Shown: positions 27,066-37,284 of the stretch, one piece after another
Numbering within the stretch: the first letter of the stretch is position 1
How the letters are laid out: every line of letters begins with the position of its first letter
NCBI GenBank assembly: GCA_003858485.1
Contig: RQYD01000022.1
Span: 30,672 to 94,671 of the forward strand
DNA: 64,000 bases
From: Clostridiales bacterium COT073_COT-073
GTDB lineage: Bacteria > Bacillota > Clostridia > Lachnospirales > Vallitaleaceae
Direction: 5' to 3'
Made by a program: the position numbers and the translations under genes
Notes under the pieces: generated by a model
The model's database searches: none
What the model was told of the DNA's origin: nothing
The model's input: the letters and a program-made list of their open reading frames with translations, nothing else

Positions 27066-27737
27066 TTATATTTCCAAATCTTTTCTTACACTATGCGACA
27101 TCGGCTCAATTGCGATTTGTTTCATATGAACATACGCAATCATTGGCTCTGAATCCACCTGCTGATTATCGTCAAAGCGACCATATACCCCATTAATCTG
27201 CAATAAAGTTGGCATCATCTCCAAGGCAAAAATAAAAGCATTAGGCCGACCGGACAAACCGGAATTAACCACTCCCCGGATTTTGCCTAAAACAATCACA
27301 CTGCCTCCGGCATTAACTACTGCCCCATTATTGACATCACCTAAAACAATCAAAGCTGTATCCACTTCCAGACTTTGTCCGGAACGCAAGGTGCCATTAT
27401 GAAAAGTTATCTCTTTTTTTTGCGCTTCCGCCAGCAAATAATTGAGTTCAACAACTTTGCTTTTCAGCTTTAAATCATCTTTTTTTCCATGCTCCACCAC
27501 TGATACAATATCCATTTTAGAATGCTTGTGTATCACTTCTAAAAGTTCATGTTTCTCCAGCATGGATAAATCTTTTCCGGAAAAATCCAAAGTTACTTTG
27601 GTATTATCAAAATAGCCTTTGGCCTGCTCCAATTTTTTTTGCAGGGACGAAATCATTTCGGACAGCCCGGCATTTTCTTCAACATGAATAATCAGGCCGT
27701 CTTGACTCCCTTTAATGGAAACCGCCTCTTTGTTCAT
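27066..27737 (-). CDS. minC: Septum site-determining protein MinC
   Basis: FtsZ assembly inhibitor. From the ATG at 27737 the protein has about 223 residues: an N-terminal FtsZ-interacting domain (to about 105) and a C-terminal beta-helix domain with repeated Gly-Val rungs (LRSGQSLEVDTALIVLGDVN, NAGGSVIVLGKIRGVVNSG), which binds MinD. A longer start at 27803 exists but its first 22 residues have no family resemblance; AGAGGA upstream of 27737 favours the shorter form, with the spacing somewhat long. Confidence 0.9.
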   Translation of the reverse strand: MNKEAVSIKGSQDGLIIHVEENAGLSEMISSLQKKLEQAKGYFDNTKVTLDFSGKDLSMLEKHELLEVIHKHSKMDIVSVVEHGKKDDLKLKSKVVELNYLLAEAQKKEITFHNGTLRSGQSLEVDTALIVLGDVNNGAVVNAGGSVIVLGKIRGVVNSGLSGRPNAFIFALEMMPTLLQINGVYGRFDDNQQVDSEPMIAYVHMKQIAIEPMSHSVRKDLEI

Positions 27738-27897
27738 AAGTAACTTATCCTCTCTTTCCGAAAAAAATAACATAATTTTCCAATCTTCTTTCCCATTATA
27801 CAAAAAAACCTTAGATTTGTATAGTAATTTTTAAAAAAACTTTCCTGAATCTGTTATTATCAGGCTCTGCTGTCATCTTTCCGCAATAACCGGCACA

Positions 27898-30669
27898 TTA
27901 ATTGTCGGCAACCGCTTCTGGCTGCAATCCATGCACCCTCTCCAGTTCATAATAATAAGCATAAATATCCTTGGCAACACTACCGGTGATACCGGCCGAA
28001 GCAATATATGGAGTACTGCCAAAGGGGATTACCACCACTACCGCCGTTTCCGGATCGGACATTGGAGCCAGGGCCACATAAACTGAGTGGTCGGCTCTGG
28101 TTTTAGTTTGCTGGGCGGTGCCTGTTTTACCCCCAACTTCAATTGGAAATCCGGCAAAAACGCCACGTCCGGTACCACTGGTATTAACATCCCGCATTCC
28201 TTCATAAACTGCTTGAAATGTTGACTCCGGAATTCCGGTTTCCACTTCCACTTTAGGCACTTGCTTATAATAAATACTGCCGTCCGGCTCATTGATTTGA
28301 TGAATTAAAGTTAAATAGTGAAGTGTGCCCTTATTACCAACTGTATTCATATACCTGGCCAAATGTACAGCCGCATAAGCATTCTGCTCTTGTCCCATGG
28401 CAGCAGTAGCCGGATTAGCAATATGCGTTGACGGGTCTAAGCTCCCCGGCGGGATTGGCATTGCTTCCGGCACTTCTACTCCTGATAAAGTAGTCAGTCC
28501 AAACATGGCTGCATACTTGCGCAGGATTTCTGTTCCGGCGGCCGCATCATAATTTCCATTTTTGGTACCCATGCGATAGCCAACCTCATTAAAATAAGAA
28601 TTACAGCTGACACCAATTGCCCGGCGCAGAGGAATACTGCCATGTCCCGGATAGCCGACCCAGCAGCGGATATTGGGATTAAGCTTGGTAAAAACTCCAG
28701 TGCAGGGCAAATGGGCATTTTTGGTAATGACGCCTTCCTCCAGTCCGGCAATAGCTGAAAATACCTTAAAAGTTGATCCGGGTGCAGTTCTTCCCTGGGT
28801 GGCCGTCGGATAAAGCGGATGCGCTTTATCATTAAGCAATGAGCGATAATAATCATTATCAAATTGATTAACCAGCCGATTATTATCATAGCTGGGATAA
28901 CTGACCATTGCCAGGACTTCACCGGTATGAACATCCGTGACTGTCACTGCTCCGGTACAAGGGTCCAGTGCCACCTGAGCCGGCATTAATTTTAATTCAG
29001 CAATCAGTTTTTTCATAAAGTTAAGTCCCGACATACGGCCACTTTTCACCGCATTATAGGTTGCTTCATCTACTTCCACTACTTTTTGCTCAATCAGCAG
29101 CATTGATAAATCACGATAGGACAGCAGCTCCTTATCCAGCATTTCCATAAACAGCTTTTTATCAAAGGTATAATTGTCTGAATATCTGGTTAAAATATAA
29201 TTCTCTGTCACTTCCTGATAGGAATGTTCTGCTGCAATAAAGCTTTCTTTAAGATAAAACTCCAATAAGCCTTTAAAGCTGATAGCATTTTTTTCATAGT
29301 CTTCATAGCCACTGGTTTTTTTATAATCTTTGCTTAAAATTCCGTCTTTAACTAAGGTTTCTAAATAATAGCTCAAATAGTCCGCTAAATCCGTATTGGC
29401 CGGAATATCCGAATCCGTCAAAGCTTTGGTGATCCGCTCTATCCGCTTTTGTTTATAGCGGCTGATTGCTTTATTTAATATCAATTGATATGGTTTATCC
29501 TTGTCTTCTTCAGAAGTTGCCAATATTGCCATTAAATCAATACTGTTATTATCCGTCAAATTAATATAGGCTTCCTTTAAAAGCGGTGCGGTTTGGTCCT
29601 TTCCACCCTTTCTTTGAACCAATCGGGTCTGGATCAAGTGAGCCAATTGCCTGACCAGTAAGTCCTGTACCTTGATCTGTAATTCCCGGTCAATCGTTAA
29701 AAATATATCATGTCCGCCTTTGGCTTCCTGCACATCCAAGACTTTTTTGATTCGATTAACACTGTCAACTTCCACTAATTGATAGCCTTTGCTGCCATGA
29801 AGCATCAATTCCATGCTCTTTTCAATACCGATCCTGCCTACCCGATCCTCCCGGCTGTAACCATAGCTTTCATATTCCTGAAAAGTTTCTTCGGTAATCG
29901 AACCGATATAGCCAATAATATGAGAAAAATACTCCGGATAATGATAGACCCGATTATAATCCTCAACAATTTGAAACCCCGGTAATTTTTCACGATTTTC
30001 CTGTAGTTCAGCCATAGTATCCATAGTAATATTACGGGCAATTTTCTCCGGAATAAATTTATAAAAACCATTCGCCCAAATCGTATAGCGCAAAGAAATC
30101 ACCGATAATTCTTCGGCCTTGGTCATGGCCTGAAAACGTTTTAAATATTCCTCCGGATCTTTAAAAGTCTTTTTAAACCAACGCTCTCTTAATACGGCGA
30201 TTGCCTCTGTCGCCGAAATATGTTCTTTTTCAAATTCCAGATCCCTTTGAAAACGGACAATCCTGGTTTCGGAAAATTCCGGATTATAACTAAATTCGCC
30301 ATTTTCATCCAAATAAATCGGAAAATCAATATTTAAACGGTCGCCATTGCGAATCAAAATTTGCGAAAAAGTAAGCAGATCCTGAAGCAGATCTTTGGTG
30401 TAAACGCCGGTATCATAAGTGACACTGTAAGAAATTTGATTTTCCGTAAGGGGAACGCCATTGCGGTCATAAATATTGCCTCGCTGCCCATCAATTGCTA
30501 CTTCGCGCAAAACTTTAAGTTCAAATTCCTGATCAAAGCGCTTGCCATTGATAATTTGCATCTGAAACAGCCTTGCTCCCAAAATGCTGAAAGCAAAGAT
30601 GATCAACAGCAGTAACACGACCATGCGGTGTGTAATCAAAGCCAAAATCTTTTTTAATATTTCTTTCAT
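27898..30669 (-). CDS. mrdA: Penicillin-binding protein 2 (class B transpeptidase)
   Basis: Elongation-specific peptidoglycan transpeptidase. One N-terminal membrane helix (about 15-33) is followed by the pedestal (GQRGNIYDRNGVPLTEN near 62). The catalytic motifs are STFK with Ser632, SCN (near 697) and KTGTAQQ (near 848). At 923 residues it exceeds the 600-700 typical of E. coli PBP2: about 200 residues (roughly 355-555) of charged helical sequence separate the pedestal from the transpeptidase. Similar long forms occur in Lachnospiraceae. The start overlaps the mreD stop by 4 nt. It probably works with RodA from the same operon. Confidence 0.94.
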   Translation of the reverse strand: MKEILKKILALITHRMVVLLLLIIFAFSILGARLFQMQIINGKRFDQEFELKVLREVAIDGQRGNIYDRNGVPLTENQISYSVTYDTGVYTKDLLQDLLTFSQILIRNGDRLNIDFPIYLDENGEFSYNPEFSETRIVRFQRDLEFEKEHISATEAIAVLRERWFKKTFKDPEEYLKRFQAMTKAEELSVISLRYTIWANGFYKFIPEKIARNITMDTMAELQENREKLPGFQIVEDYNRVYHYPEYFSHIIGYIGSITEETFQEYESYGYSREDRVGRIGIEKSMELMLHGSKGYQLVEVDSVNRIKKVLDVQEAKGGHDIFLTIDRELQIKVQDLLVRQLAHLIQTRLVQRKGGKDQTAPLLKEAYINLTDNNSIDLMAILATSEEDKDKPYQLILNKAISRYKQKRIERITKALTDSDIPANTDLADYLSYYLETLVKDGILSKDYKKTSGYEDYEKNAISFKGLLEFYLKESFIAAEHSYQEVTENYILTRYSDNYTFDKKLFMEMLDKELLSYRDLSMLLIEQKVVEVDEATYNAVKSGRMSGLNFMKKLIAELKLMPAQVALDPCTGAVTVTDVHTGEVLAMVSYPSYDNNRLVNQFDNDYYRSLLNDKAHPLYPTATQGRTAPGSTFKVFSAIAGLEEGVITKNAHLPCTGVFTKLNPNIRCWVGYPGHGSIPLRRAIGVSCNSYFNEVGYRMGTKNGNYDAAAGTEILRKYAAMFGLTTLSGVEVPEAMPIPPGSLDPSTHIANPATAAMGQEQNAYAAVHLARYMNTVGNKGTLHYLTLIHQINEPDGSIYYKQVPKVEVETGIPESTFQAVYEGMRDVNTSGTGRGVFAGFPIEVGGKTGTAQQTKTRADHSVYVALAPMSDPETAVVVVIPFGSTPYIASAGITGSVAKDIYAYYYELERVHGLQPEAVADN

Positions 30670-31187
30670 CTTAATTCACTTTCTTCCTGATTTTTCTTAA
30701 TACTGAGCAATTTTTGATTGATAAAGACAAATGGCCGGTATACAACCGCTCCGATTAAAATGGTGTATACTGCTTCCGGCAAAATAATATGCAATAAAAA
30801 ATAAAAGAAATCCATATTTCCCCGAAATAAATAGCCCAGAATATAAATTGCCAGATTATAGGCAACATCAGTCAAACCGATGACCAGCAAAGGAAACATA
30901 AAATTTTCCTTAGAAAAAACATAATATGTTTTGCCAGCCAGTAAACCAATACAGCTATATAAAAAGAAATTCGGCCCGATCACCGGTCCGAAAAAAATAT
31001 CCGTCAATAAGCCCAGGGGTGCACCAAAAGCAAGCCCATAATATTCGCCTCTTAAAAAAGCCACCAGGGTAATAGTTGCGATCATAAAATTCGGTTTGAT
31101 TTGATTGATGGCAATCCATGTAAACAAGCCAGTTTGCAAAAAATACACCACTAATATCAAAAAAGCAATAAATCCAATGCGTTTCAT
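30666..31187 (-). CDS. mreD: Rod shape-determining membrane protein MreD
   Basis: Small polytopic protein of the elongasome. It has 173 residues and five to six hydrophobic segments; family traits include FTWIAINQIKPNFMIATITL, GEYYGLAFGAPLGLLTDIFFG and VYRPFVFINQKL at the end. GGAG precedes the ATG. It lies between mreC (94 nt upstream) and PBP2 (4-nt overlap). MreD sequences diverge rapidly, so much of the certainty comes from context. Confidence 0.9.
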   Translation of the reverse strand: MKRIGFIAFLILVVYFLQTGLFTWIAINQIKPNFMIATITLVAFLRGEYYGLAFGAPLGLLTDIFFGPVIGPNFFLYSCIGLLAGKTYYVFSKENFMFPLLVIGLTDVAYNLAIYILGYLFRGNMDFFYFLLHIILPEAVYTILIGAVVYRPFVFINQKLLSIKKNQEESELR

Positions 31188-31281
31188 TTTTTTCTCCGAT
31201 TTTAACTAATCTTTTAATCCTCAGACAAATGCTTGTCTTTATTCTTTTCAGCCATCTTTTTAATCTGCCTGATCAGCCGGT

Positions 31282-32163
31282 TTATTTAGAGGCTGATGCA
31301 TCCGATGCTTCTGTCGCCGGCTCAGCCGGAGTTTCTACTGCTGTTGTATCGCCGATAATCACCAACACTTCTTCCAGATGTTTGAAATCAACTGCCGGCT
31401 CCAGAATTGCCGTTTTCGACAATTTATTAGGGTTAATATTAATATCTTTAACTTTGCCGATTAAAATTCCGGGCGGATAAATTTTGCCCAAGTGTGAGGT
31501 AATAATTTCATCGCCAATAATTAAATGAGTATCTTCGGCAATTTGCTCAATTAAAGCCAAACCCTCCTGAGCCAGCTTTTTGCTGCCGGAAACCGTACAT
31601 AAATCAGAAGTTCGTAAAATTTTAGAACTGATGCCGGATAATTCGTCAATCAGCGATATGACAGTGGAATCCAGCTCCCGAACCTGAATGATCTTGCCAA
31701 CCAGACCACCACCGGCAGTCACCACCATATCGACTTTCATGCCATGCTTGGCTCCCTTATCAATAATAAATGTTTCATACCAATTACCGGGATTTTTGCC
31801 AATCACTCTGGCACCGGTTTTGGGATAGTCGGCATGTCGTTTATCCAGCTGATACAGCTCCCTCAGTCGATCCAGTTCATTTTTCTCCTGCTCCAGCAAT
31901 TTCTTTTCATAGCGCAGGGTATCGATCTCTTTTTTTAACTGCTCATTTTCCGCTTCCAGGGTCTGAACATCTTTCATCCCCTCCCAGGAACGATTTAAGC
32001 CGGCTGACACCTGACTGCTGATTTTTTGGACCGGTGTCACCACAAAGGAAATCACTTTACCAATCAAACCGGCACTGCCATTTCCCCAAGTTAAAAAAGT
32101 CATAATCAAGGCTAAACCGCCTAGTATCAATATTATATTTTTTACCTTTTTCGGTTCTTTCAT
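31282..32163 (-). CDS. mreC: Rod shape-determining protein MreC
   Basis: Bitopic scaffold linking cytoplasmic MreB with the periplasmic PBP2/RodA machinery. The 293 residues have one N-terminal membrane helix (about 9-25), a coiled coil (about 65-100; LEAENEQLKKEIDTLRYEKK) and the two beta-barrel MreC core (about 115-275; VIGKNPGNWYETFIIDKGAKHGM, VTAGGGLVGKI). The acidic Ala/Glu-rich C-terminal tail is typical. Unlike the common Clostridia order, no mreB lies between radC and this gene. Confidence 0.94.
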   Translation of the reverse strand: MKEPKKVKNIILILGGLALIMTFLTWGNGSAGLIGKVISFVVTPVQKISSQVSAGLNRSWEGMKDVQTLEAENEQLKKEIDTLRYEKKLLEQEKNELDRLRELYQLDKRHADYPKTGARVIGKNPGNWYETFIIDKGAKHGMKVDMVVTAGGGLVGKIIQVRELDSTVISLIDELSGISSKILRTSDLCTVSGSKKLAQEGLALIEQIAEDTHLIIGDEIITSHLGKIYPPGILIGKVKDININPNKLSKTAILEPAVDFKHLEEVLVIIGDTTAVETPAEPATEASDASASK

Positions 32164-32201
32164 TTTTTTGATCCTTTGTTTTTCCCATAGTTTATGATTT
32201 C

Positions 32202-32870
32202 TTAAAACAACTGTCTTTGCTTTAAGCTGACGAACTTATGCTTGCCGATCACGATATGATCCAGTAAATCAATATCCATTAATTTGGCAACTTCCGCACA
32301 TCTTCTGGTCAGTAAAACATCTTCGGATGACGGCTCCGGATCACCGCTGGGATGATTATGCATCAATATCACCGCCACCGCTGAATTTTTTAAGGCATAT
32401 TCAAATACTTCCCGCGGACTGACCAGCGATCGGTTAACAGTGCCAATAAACAAATCACGATCCGCCATGATCTCATTTTTGGTATTTAAAACGATCACCT
32501 TAAAATGTTCCTGTGTCAATTCACACATTTCTTCCATATAGTACTCAGCAATTTCGCTCGGACTTTGAATCTGATAGCGAATATTTCCGGCCTCCCGATG
32601 ATAACGTTTGGCAATTTCCAAAATCGCCTTGATTTGAATGGCTTTAACTTTACCAATGCCTTTGATTGTTTGCAGTTCTGCAATACTCAACTTTTCAATT
32701 GCCCGAAACCCATAAGCCATTTCCAGTAATTCTCTGGCCAGATCAAGCGGTGATTTTTCTCTGGTTCCGGTCCGCAGCAGGATCGCCAATAGCTCTACAT
32801 CTGTCAAATGAGCCGCTCCATACTTATCTAATTTTTCATAAGGCATTTCACATGCCAATAACTTCATCAT
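32202..32870 (-). CDS. radC: RadC family JAB-domain protein
   Basis: RadC/YkfG-type protein of 222 residues. The N-terminal part is a UPF0758 helix-hairpin-helix (LSIAELQTIKGIGKVKAIQIKA, about 59-80); the C-terminal JAB/MPN metalloprotease-like domain carries the zinc motif HNHPSGDPEPSSED near 171-184 with an upstream Glu. A repair role has been withdrawn for the E. coli homologue, so its function is unsettled. First gene of the mre-min transcription unit; AAAGGG precedes an ATGATG start. Confidence 0.92.
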   Translation of the reverse strand: MMKLLACEMPYEKLDKYGAAHLTDVELLAILLRTGTREKSPLDLARELLEMAYGFRAIEKLSIAELQTIKGIGKVKAIQIKAILEIAKRYHREAGNIRYQIQSPSEIAEYYMEEMCELTQEHFKVIVLNTKNEIMADRDLFIGTVNRSLVSPREVFEYALKNSAVAVILMHNHPSGDPEPSSEDVLLTRRCAEVAKLMDIDLLDHIVIGKHKFVSLKQRQLF

Positions 32871-33262
32871 GATATTCCCTTTCTATTCTTCATCATCACA
32901 TTTCTATTTTACTGTGTTTGCTCAAAAATCGGCTGATAACAAAGGCGATTCCATAGAAAATAGGATAAACGAATAATTAATTGTGTCTTTTGAAATTGAG
33001 AAATATTTCTTTTTTGGGAATTCAAGAAATCAGAAATGGATTTTTAGATATTTTATCACAAGCCATGATAAAATACAATCGTTTCCAGAGAAAGAACATT
33101 AAAAGAGGATTAAATTCCAATTGAAGTTTTCTGTCTATACAAGAATATGCTTTTATGATAAAATATGAAAATACCGCTTAATTGCCATCAATCAAAGGAA
33201 CTCCTGCCCTCCGGCAATGTTTTAAAATCGGAAGAACCGACTGATGTAACATGGAGATTATT
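32871..33262. other. Divergent promoter region between radC and thrE genes
   Basis: AT-rich, with an inverted repeat ttttatcacaagccatgataaaa at about 33053-33076 and related atgataaaat strings at 33064 and 33155. It must carry divergent promoters for radC (minus) and the exporter genes (plus). The spaced repeats of atgataaaat could be a regulator site; no -35/-10 pair is convincing. I see no gene in it. Confidence 0.4.
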
Positions 33263-34042
33263 ATGAATCACAAAAAACTTTTTCAATTTGCCCTGGATCT
33301 TGGCGAATTAATGCTTAGCAGTGGAGCCGAGACCTTCCGGGTGGAAGATACTATGTTTCGGATCTTATCAAAATCCAATTATCAATATGTCGAAGCCTTT
33401 GTTACTCCGACCGGTATTTTTACCACCATGTCATCTTCGACCGAAAATTCTGAATTGCCACTTAGCTATATTCGCCGGGTCAGTATGCGCACGAATAATA
33501 TGAATAAAATTGTGGAAGCCAATCAAATTTCACGGCTGTTTTGCAGCGACCAAATCAGTTTGGAAGAAGCTGTCCAGGCCCTGGAAACCTTAAAACATCA
33601 AAAAGAATATCCGGACTGGCAAATCATCCTGGCTACCACTGTAACCGCTTCCGCTTTTACTTTAATGTTTGGCGGTAATTTATATGATGCCATGGCTGCT
33701 GTAATTGCTGGGTTTTGTTTAGCATTAGCCAATTACTTTCTGGATAAAACCAAAACCTCCAAGTTTTTTCAGTTGCTTCTGGGAGGCTTTATTGTTGGTT
33801 TTATCTCCATTTTTTTAAATCGTTTCCTGCATATTGGTGACAATATGGATTTAATTATTATCGGCGGGATCATGCCCTTAGTTCCTGGGGTAGCTATAAC
33901 TACCGGTATTCGTGATATTATCAATGGGGATTTGGTATCGGGAGTTTCCCGGGCAGCTGACGCTTTTATTATCGCTGCCTTAATTGCTACCGGTGTTGGT
34001 TTTGCCTTAAAACTTTATCATTTGGCTGGAGGTCTTTTATGA
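33263..34042 (+). CDS. Threonine/serine exporter ThrE family, N-terminal subunit (DUF1212)
   Basis: Membrane protein of the split ThrE exporter. About 259 residues from the ATG at 33263 (GGAG six bases upstream; an ATG at 33251 is less well placed). The cytoplasmic N-terminal part has the family motif MLSSGAETFRVEDTMFRIL and a central TPTGIFTTM; five membrane segments follow from about 125, ending with a PLVPGVAITTGIRDIINGDL loop. The next gene encodes the remaining half and overlaps it by 4 nt (ATGA). The substrate may be serine/threonine or another small acid; family members differ. Confidence 0.9.
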   Translation: MNHKKLFQFALDLGELMLSSGAETFRVEDTMFRILSKSNYQYVEAFVTPTGIFTTMSSSTENSELPLSYIRRVSMRTNNMNKIVEANQISRLFCSDQISLEEAVQALETLKHQKEYPDWQIILATTVTASAFTLMFGGNLYDAMAAVIAGFCLALANYFLDKTKTSKFFQLLLGGFIVGFISIFLNRFLHIGDNMDLIIIGGIMPLVPGVAITTGIRDIINGDLVSGVSRAADAFIIAALIATGVGFALKLYHLAGGLL

Positions 34043-34500
34043 ATTTGGGATTACAAGTTTTAGCTGCTTTTGCAGCCTCATATTATGCCGGAATCCTTTT
34101 CCGCTCAAGTAAAGCACAGTTATTTTTAGCCGGACTGCTGGGTGCCGGCGGCTGGGCGGTATATCTTTTTGCCCTGTCCCTTTCACTTAGTGTCTTTACT
34201 TCTACTTTTTTGGCCTCCGTTTTTATCAGTGCTTTATCCGTTATTTTAAGCCGAATTCGCAAAACTCCGGTCACCGCTTTTCAGGTTATCGCTATTTTTC
34301 CAATTGTACCGGGTATCGGTATGTATAATATTTCTTATTCAGTAGTCACATCCGACTACCCGGCCGCTATTACTTATTTTTTCTCAACCATGCAAACAGC
34401 CGCTGCTATTGCCCTTGGTATTTTAATTGTCAACGCCTTTAATCCAGCTGCCATTACCCTGCGTCTGAACCGGCTGCAACATCCTAAAATTGATAAATAG
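34039..34500 (+). CDS. ThrE family exporter, C-terminal subunit (DUF3815)
   Basis: Second half of the two-gene ThrE-type exporter, 153 residues with four to five hydrophobic segments and the motif FQVIAIFPIVPGIGMYNISY (about 90-110), which mirrors the VPG loop of the first subunit. The ATGA overlap with the upstream gene implies coupled synthesis. Together they equal the single-chain ThrE of Corynebacterium, in which both parts are fused. It converges on recA with only 26 nt between them. Confidence 0.9.
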   Translation: MNLGLQVLAAFAASYYAGILFRSSKAQLFLAGLLGAGGWAVYLFALSLSLSVFTSTFLASVFISALSVILSRIRKTPVTAFQVIAIFPIVPGIGMYNISYSVVTSDYPAAITYFFSTMQTAAAIALGILIVNAFNPAAITLRLNRLQHPKIDK

Positions 34501-34526
34501 CTCAACTTTCCTGCCATTGCTTGAAA

Positions 34527-35636
34527 TTACTCTTCAACATCCTCAAATTCTTCACTTTCATCACCGTCAACATCAGTCGCTGCCATGGAAGGTAAAGAAT
34601 TGTTTTCAACTGCAAAATGAGCTCTGACTTTATCACTGATTTCCTTTAATAATTCCGGATTTTCTTTCAGGTAATCCTTAGCATTTTCCCGGCCCTGACC
34701 TAAACGGTCCTCGCCATAAGAAAACCAGGCTCCTGATTTTTTAACAATATCGACTTCTGTCGCCAAATCCAAAATATCTCCTTCAACCGAAATTCCTTTG
34801 CCAAACATAATATCAAATTCCGCTTGTTTAAATGGCGGTGCAATTTTATTTTTTACAACTTTGACCCGAACCCGGTTACCAACAAAATCTGTGCTTTGTT
34901 TTAAGGACTCAACCCGGCGAACATCCAGACGTACTGAGGCATAAAATTTCAGCGCCCGGCCACCCGGTGTGGTTTCCGGACTGCCAAACATCACTCCCAC
35001 TTTTTCCCGAAGCTGGTTAATAAAGATCACCGTACATTCCGACTTATTAACAATGGCTGTTAATTTTCGCAAGGCCTGGCTCATTAACCTGGCCTGTAAA
35101 CCAACATGCGAATCTCCCATTTCCCCTTCAATTTCTGCTTTGGGTACCAATGCTGCTACCGAGTCAACTACCACGATATTGACCGCTCCGGAACGGACCA
35201 TAGTTTCTGTAATTTCCAAAGCCTGTTCACCATTATCCGGCTGCGAAATATATAAATTATCAATATCGACCCCAATTGCCCTGGCATATTTGGGATCAAG
35301 CGCATGCTCAGCATCAATAAAGCTGGCAATGCCACCCATCTTTTGCACTTCTGCCACCATATGCAAAGCTACGGTGGTTTTACCGGAAGATTCCGGTCCA
35401 TAAACTTCAATTATTCTGCCCACCGGAATACCGCCTGCTCCTAATGCAATATCCAGACTGAGCGAACCGGTCGGCATGGTTTTAACATTTTTTTTGGCGG
35501 CTTCATCCCCCAGACGCATGATCGCGCCCTTGCCATAATTTTTTTCAATTTGAGCAATTGCTGCTTCTAATGCTTTTTCGCGTTCATCTCCTGTTTTCTT
35601 TTCAATTTTCGGAGCACTTTTTTTCTTGTCTGCCAT
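34527..35636 (-). CDS. recA: Recombinase RecA
   Basis: Strand-exchange ATPase and co-protease for LexA. At 369 residues with Walker [10 protein letters not shown] at 80-88, the MAW motif [11 protein letters not shown], the DNA-binding loop [20 protein letters not shown] and [17 protein letters not shown], it is complete; the acidic tail ([15 protein letters not shown]) is typical. A LexA box and a sigma-A promoter are visible upstream (35695-35743). AAAGGA precedes the ATG. Confidence 0.98.
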   Translation of the reverse strand: MADKKKSAPKIEKKTGDEREKALEAAIAQIEKNYGKGAIMRLGDEAAKKNVKTMPTGSLSLDIALGAGGIPVGRIIEVYGPESSGKTTVALHMVAEVQKMGGIASFIDAEHALDPKYARAIGVDIDNLYISQPDNGEQALEITETMVRSGAVNIVVVDSVAALVPKAEIEGEMGDSHVGLQARLMSQALRKLTAIVNKSECTVIFINQLREKVGVMFGSPETTPGGRALKFYASVRLDVRRVESLKQSTDFVGNRVRVKVVKNKIAPPFKQAEFDIMFGKGISVEGDILDLATEVDIVKKSGAWFSYGEDRLGQGRENAKDYLKENPELLKEISDKVRAHFAVENNSLPSMAATDVDGDESEEFEDVEE

Positions 35637-35694
35637 TTTCTTTTCCTTTCTTCCTGCTATCAGATGAAGAATCCTTCTTCATAAAGCCAATAAC

Positions 35695-35743
35695 GAACAT
35701 TTGTTCTTTTGGCCATTGTAACATATGCAGCAGAATATTGCAA
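35695..35743 (-). promoter_or_regulatory. recA promoter with LexA (SOS) box
   Basis: On the minus strand TTGCAA (35738-35743), a 17-bp spacer and TACAAT (35715-35720) form the promoter. The SOS box GAACAAATGTTC (plus-strand 35695-35706) matches the Gram-positive LexA consensus GAAC-N4-GTTC exactly and overlaps the expected transcription start, so LexA would block initiation. Confidence 0.88.
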
Positions 35744-35764
35744 GTTATTTTTGGATACTGCCAT

Positions 35765-37210
35765 TTACATTTCCAATACCCGCTTACAGTATTCCTGATT
35801 GCTTTTGGTAGTGGCAAAAGTTCGCAGCATTCCCTCAATCACGTCTTCTGAGCGCATATTATTGGTCATCCGACGCAGTTTGGCAGTTGCTTCCATTTCA
35901 TCCGCCACATACAGCAAATCATCGCGTCTGGTACCGGATTTGGTAATGTCAATTGCCGGGAAAATATTCTTTTCCTGCAACTTACGATCAAGTACCAATT
36001 CCATATTACCGGTACCTTTAAACTCCTCAAAAATGACATCATCCATCTTTGAACCGGTATCCACTAAGGCAGTTGCCAAAATTGTCAGACTGCCGCCTTC
36101 TTCAATATTTCTGGCAGCGCCAAAAAATTTTTTCGGCATGTAGAGAGCTGCCGGATCCAGACCGCCTGACAGAGTCCGGCCACTGGAAGGAATAATTAAA
36201 TTATAGGCCCTGGCCAATCTGGTAATGCTGTCCAGCAAAATCACCACATCTTCTTTTTGTTCCACCATCCGCTGAGCCCTGGCCAGTACCATTTCCGCTA
36301 CCCGCTTATGATGTTCCGGCAACTCATCAAAAGTTGAATGAATCACTTCCACCTTTTGTCCATGAATGGAACGTTTGATATCCGTTACTTCTTCCGGCCG
36401 TTCGTCAATCAATAAAACGATTAAATTAATTTCCGGATGATTTTGAGTAATGGCATTGGCTACTTTTTTCAACAAAGTGGTTTTGCCAGCTTTGGGTGGT
36501 GAAACAATCATTCCTCTTTGCCCTTTGCCGATTGGTGCAATAAAATCCATCAACCGCAACGAATAATTATTGGGCTCGGTATTTAAATTAATCCTCTCAT
36601 TAGGAAATATCGGGGTCAGATCTTCAAAGCGCGGCCGACCGATGACTGAGCTGGCTGGCTGTCCGTTGACGGTGTTGACATACAAAAGTGCCTGAAATTT
36701 TTCTTTTTCTTTGCTTTTGCGGATATTGCCGCTGATAATATCACCGGTTTGCAATTGAAACCGCCGGATTTGCGATGGGGCTACATATACATCATTTTCA
36801 CCCGGCATATAATTATCACTGCGGATAAATCCAAATCCATCCGGCAGTACTTCCAGCAGACCATATGCTATATTACCACTATCCAATTTCATCATTTCTT
36901 CCGGCATGGCCGTCTCATCATTTTCATCTTTATATTCCCGACTATTTTTTTCTTCGCGCTGAGAAAAAGCATCCGTCAATTCCGGCTTTTCTGCTTCCGG
37001 ATCCTTTTTCTCTTTCTCTGCTTTAGAGAAAGATTGTTTTACTTCTTTAACCGGTTTTTCAACTGATTGGCTTTTCGTTTCTACTTTATTTTTGGTCAGC
37101 AAATCTACCAATTGACTTTTTAAAAATCCTTTGGCATCCTGAATTCCTAATTCTGACTGAGCTAATGCACGTAATTCACTTACTTTTAATTTGGAATAAT
37201 CAATATTCAT
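35765..37210 (-). CDS. rho: Transcription termination factor Rho
   Basis: Hexameric RNA helicase ending untranslated transcripts. The 481 residues include the N-terminal Rho_N helices ([19 protein letters not shown]), a charged Lys/Glu insertion (about 45-100), the cold-shock-like RNA-binding domain ([25 protein letters not shown], about 118-142, written in two overlapping motifs in other proteins) and the ATPase domain with [11 protein letters not shown] near 240. The ATG has AGGAGG seven bases upstream. The charged insertion is a known variable region of Clostridia and Actinobacteria Rho. The upstream region was altered by the IS element. Confidence 0.96.
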   Translation of the reverse strand: MNIDYSKLKVSELRALAQSELGIQDAKGFLKSQLVDLLTKNKVETKSQSVEKPVKEVKQSFSKAEKEKKDPEAEKPELTDAFSQREEKNSREYKDENDETAMPEEMMKLDSGNIAYGLLEVLPDGFGFIRSDNYMPGENDVYVAPSQIRRFQLQTGDIISGNIRKSKEKEKFQALLYVNTVNGQPASSVIGRPRFEDLTPIFPNERINLNTEPNNYSLRLMDFIAPIGKGQRGMIVSPPKAGKTTLLKKVANAITQNHPEINLIVLLIDERPEEVTDIKRSIHGQKVEVIHSTFDELPEHHKRVAEMVLARAQRMVEQKEDVVILLDSITRLARAYNLIIPSSGRTLSGGLDPAALYMPKKFFGAARNIEEGGSLTILATALVDTGSKMDDVIFEEFKGTGNMELVLDRKLQEKNIFPAIDITKSGTRRDDLLYVADEMEATAKLRRMTNNMRSEDVIEGMLRTFATTKSNQEYCKRVLEM

Positions 37211-37284
37211 GGTACCTCCTAGGTCTTGGGAATAAAGAAAAAGAATAGAAATAGATAAAAAAATAGACGATATCTCTTTAAGAT

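Noticed and set aside
27738..27803. N-terminal extension of minC
   Set aside because: Residues are unlike MinC N-termini; a later ATG has a usable ribosome binding site.
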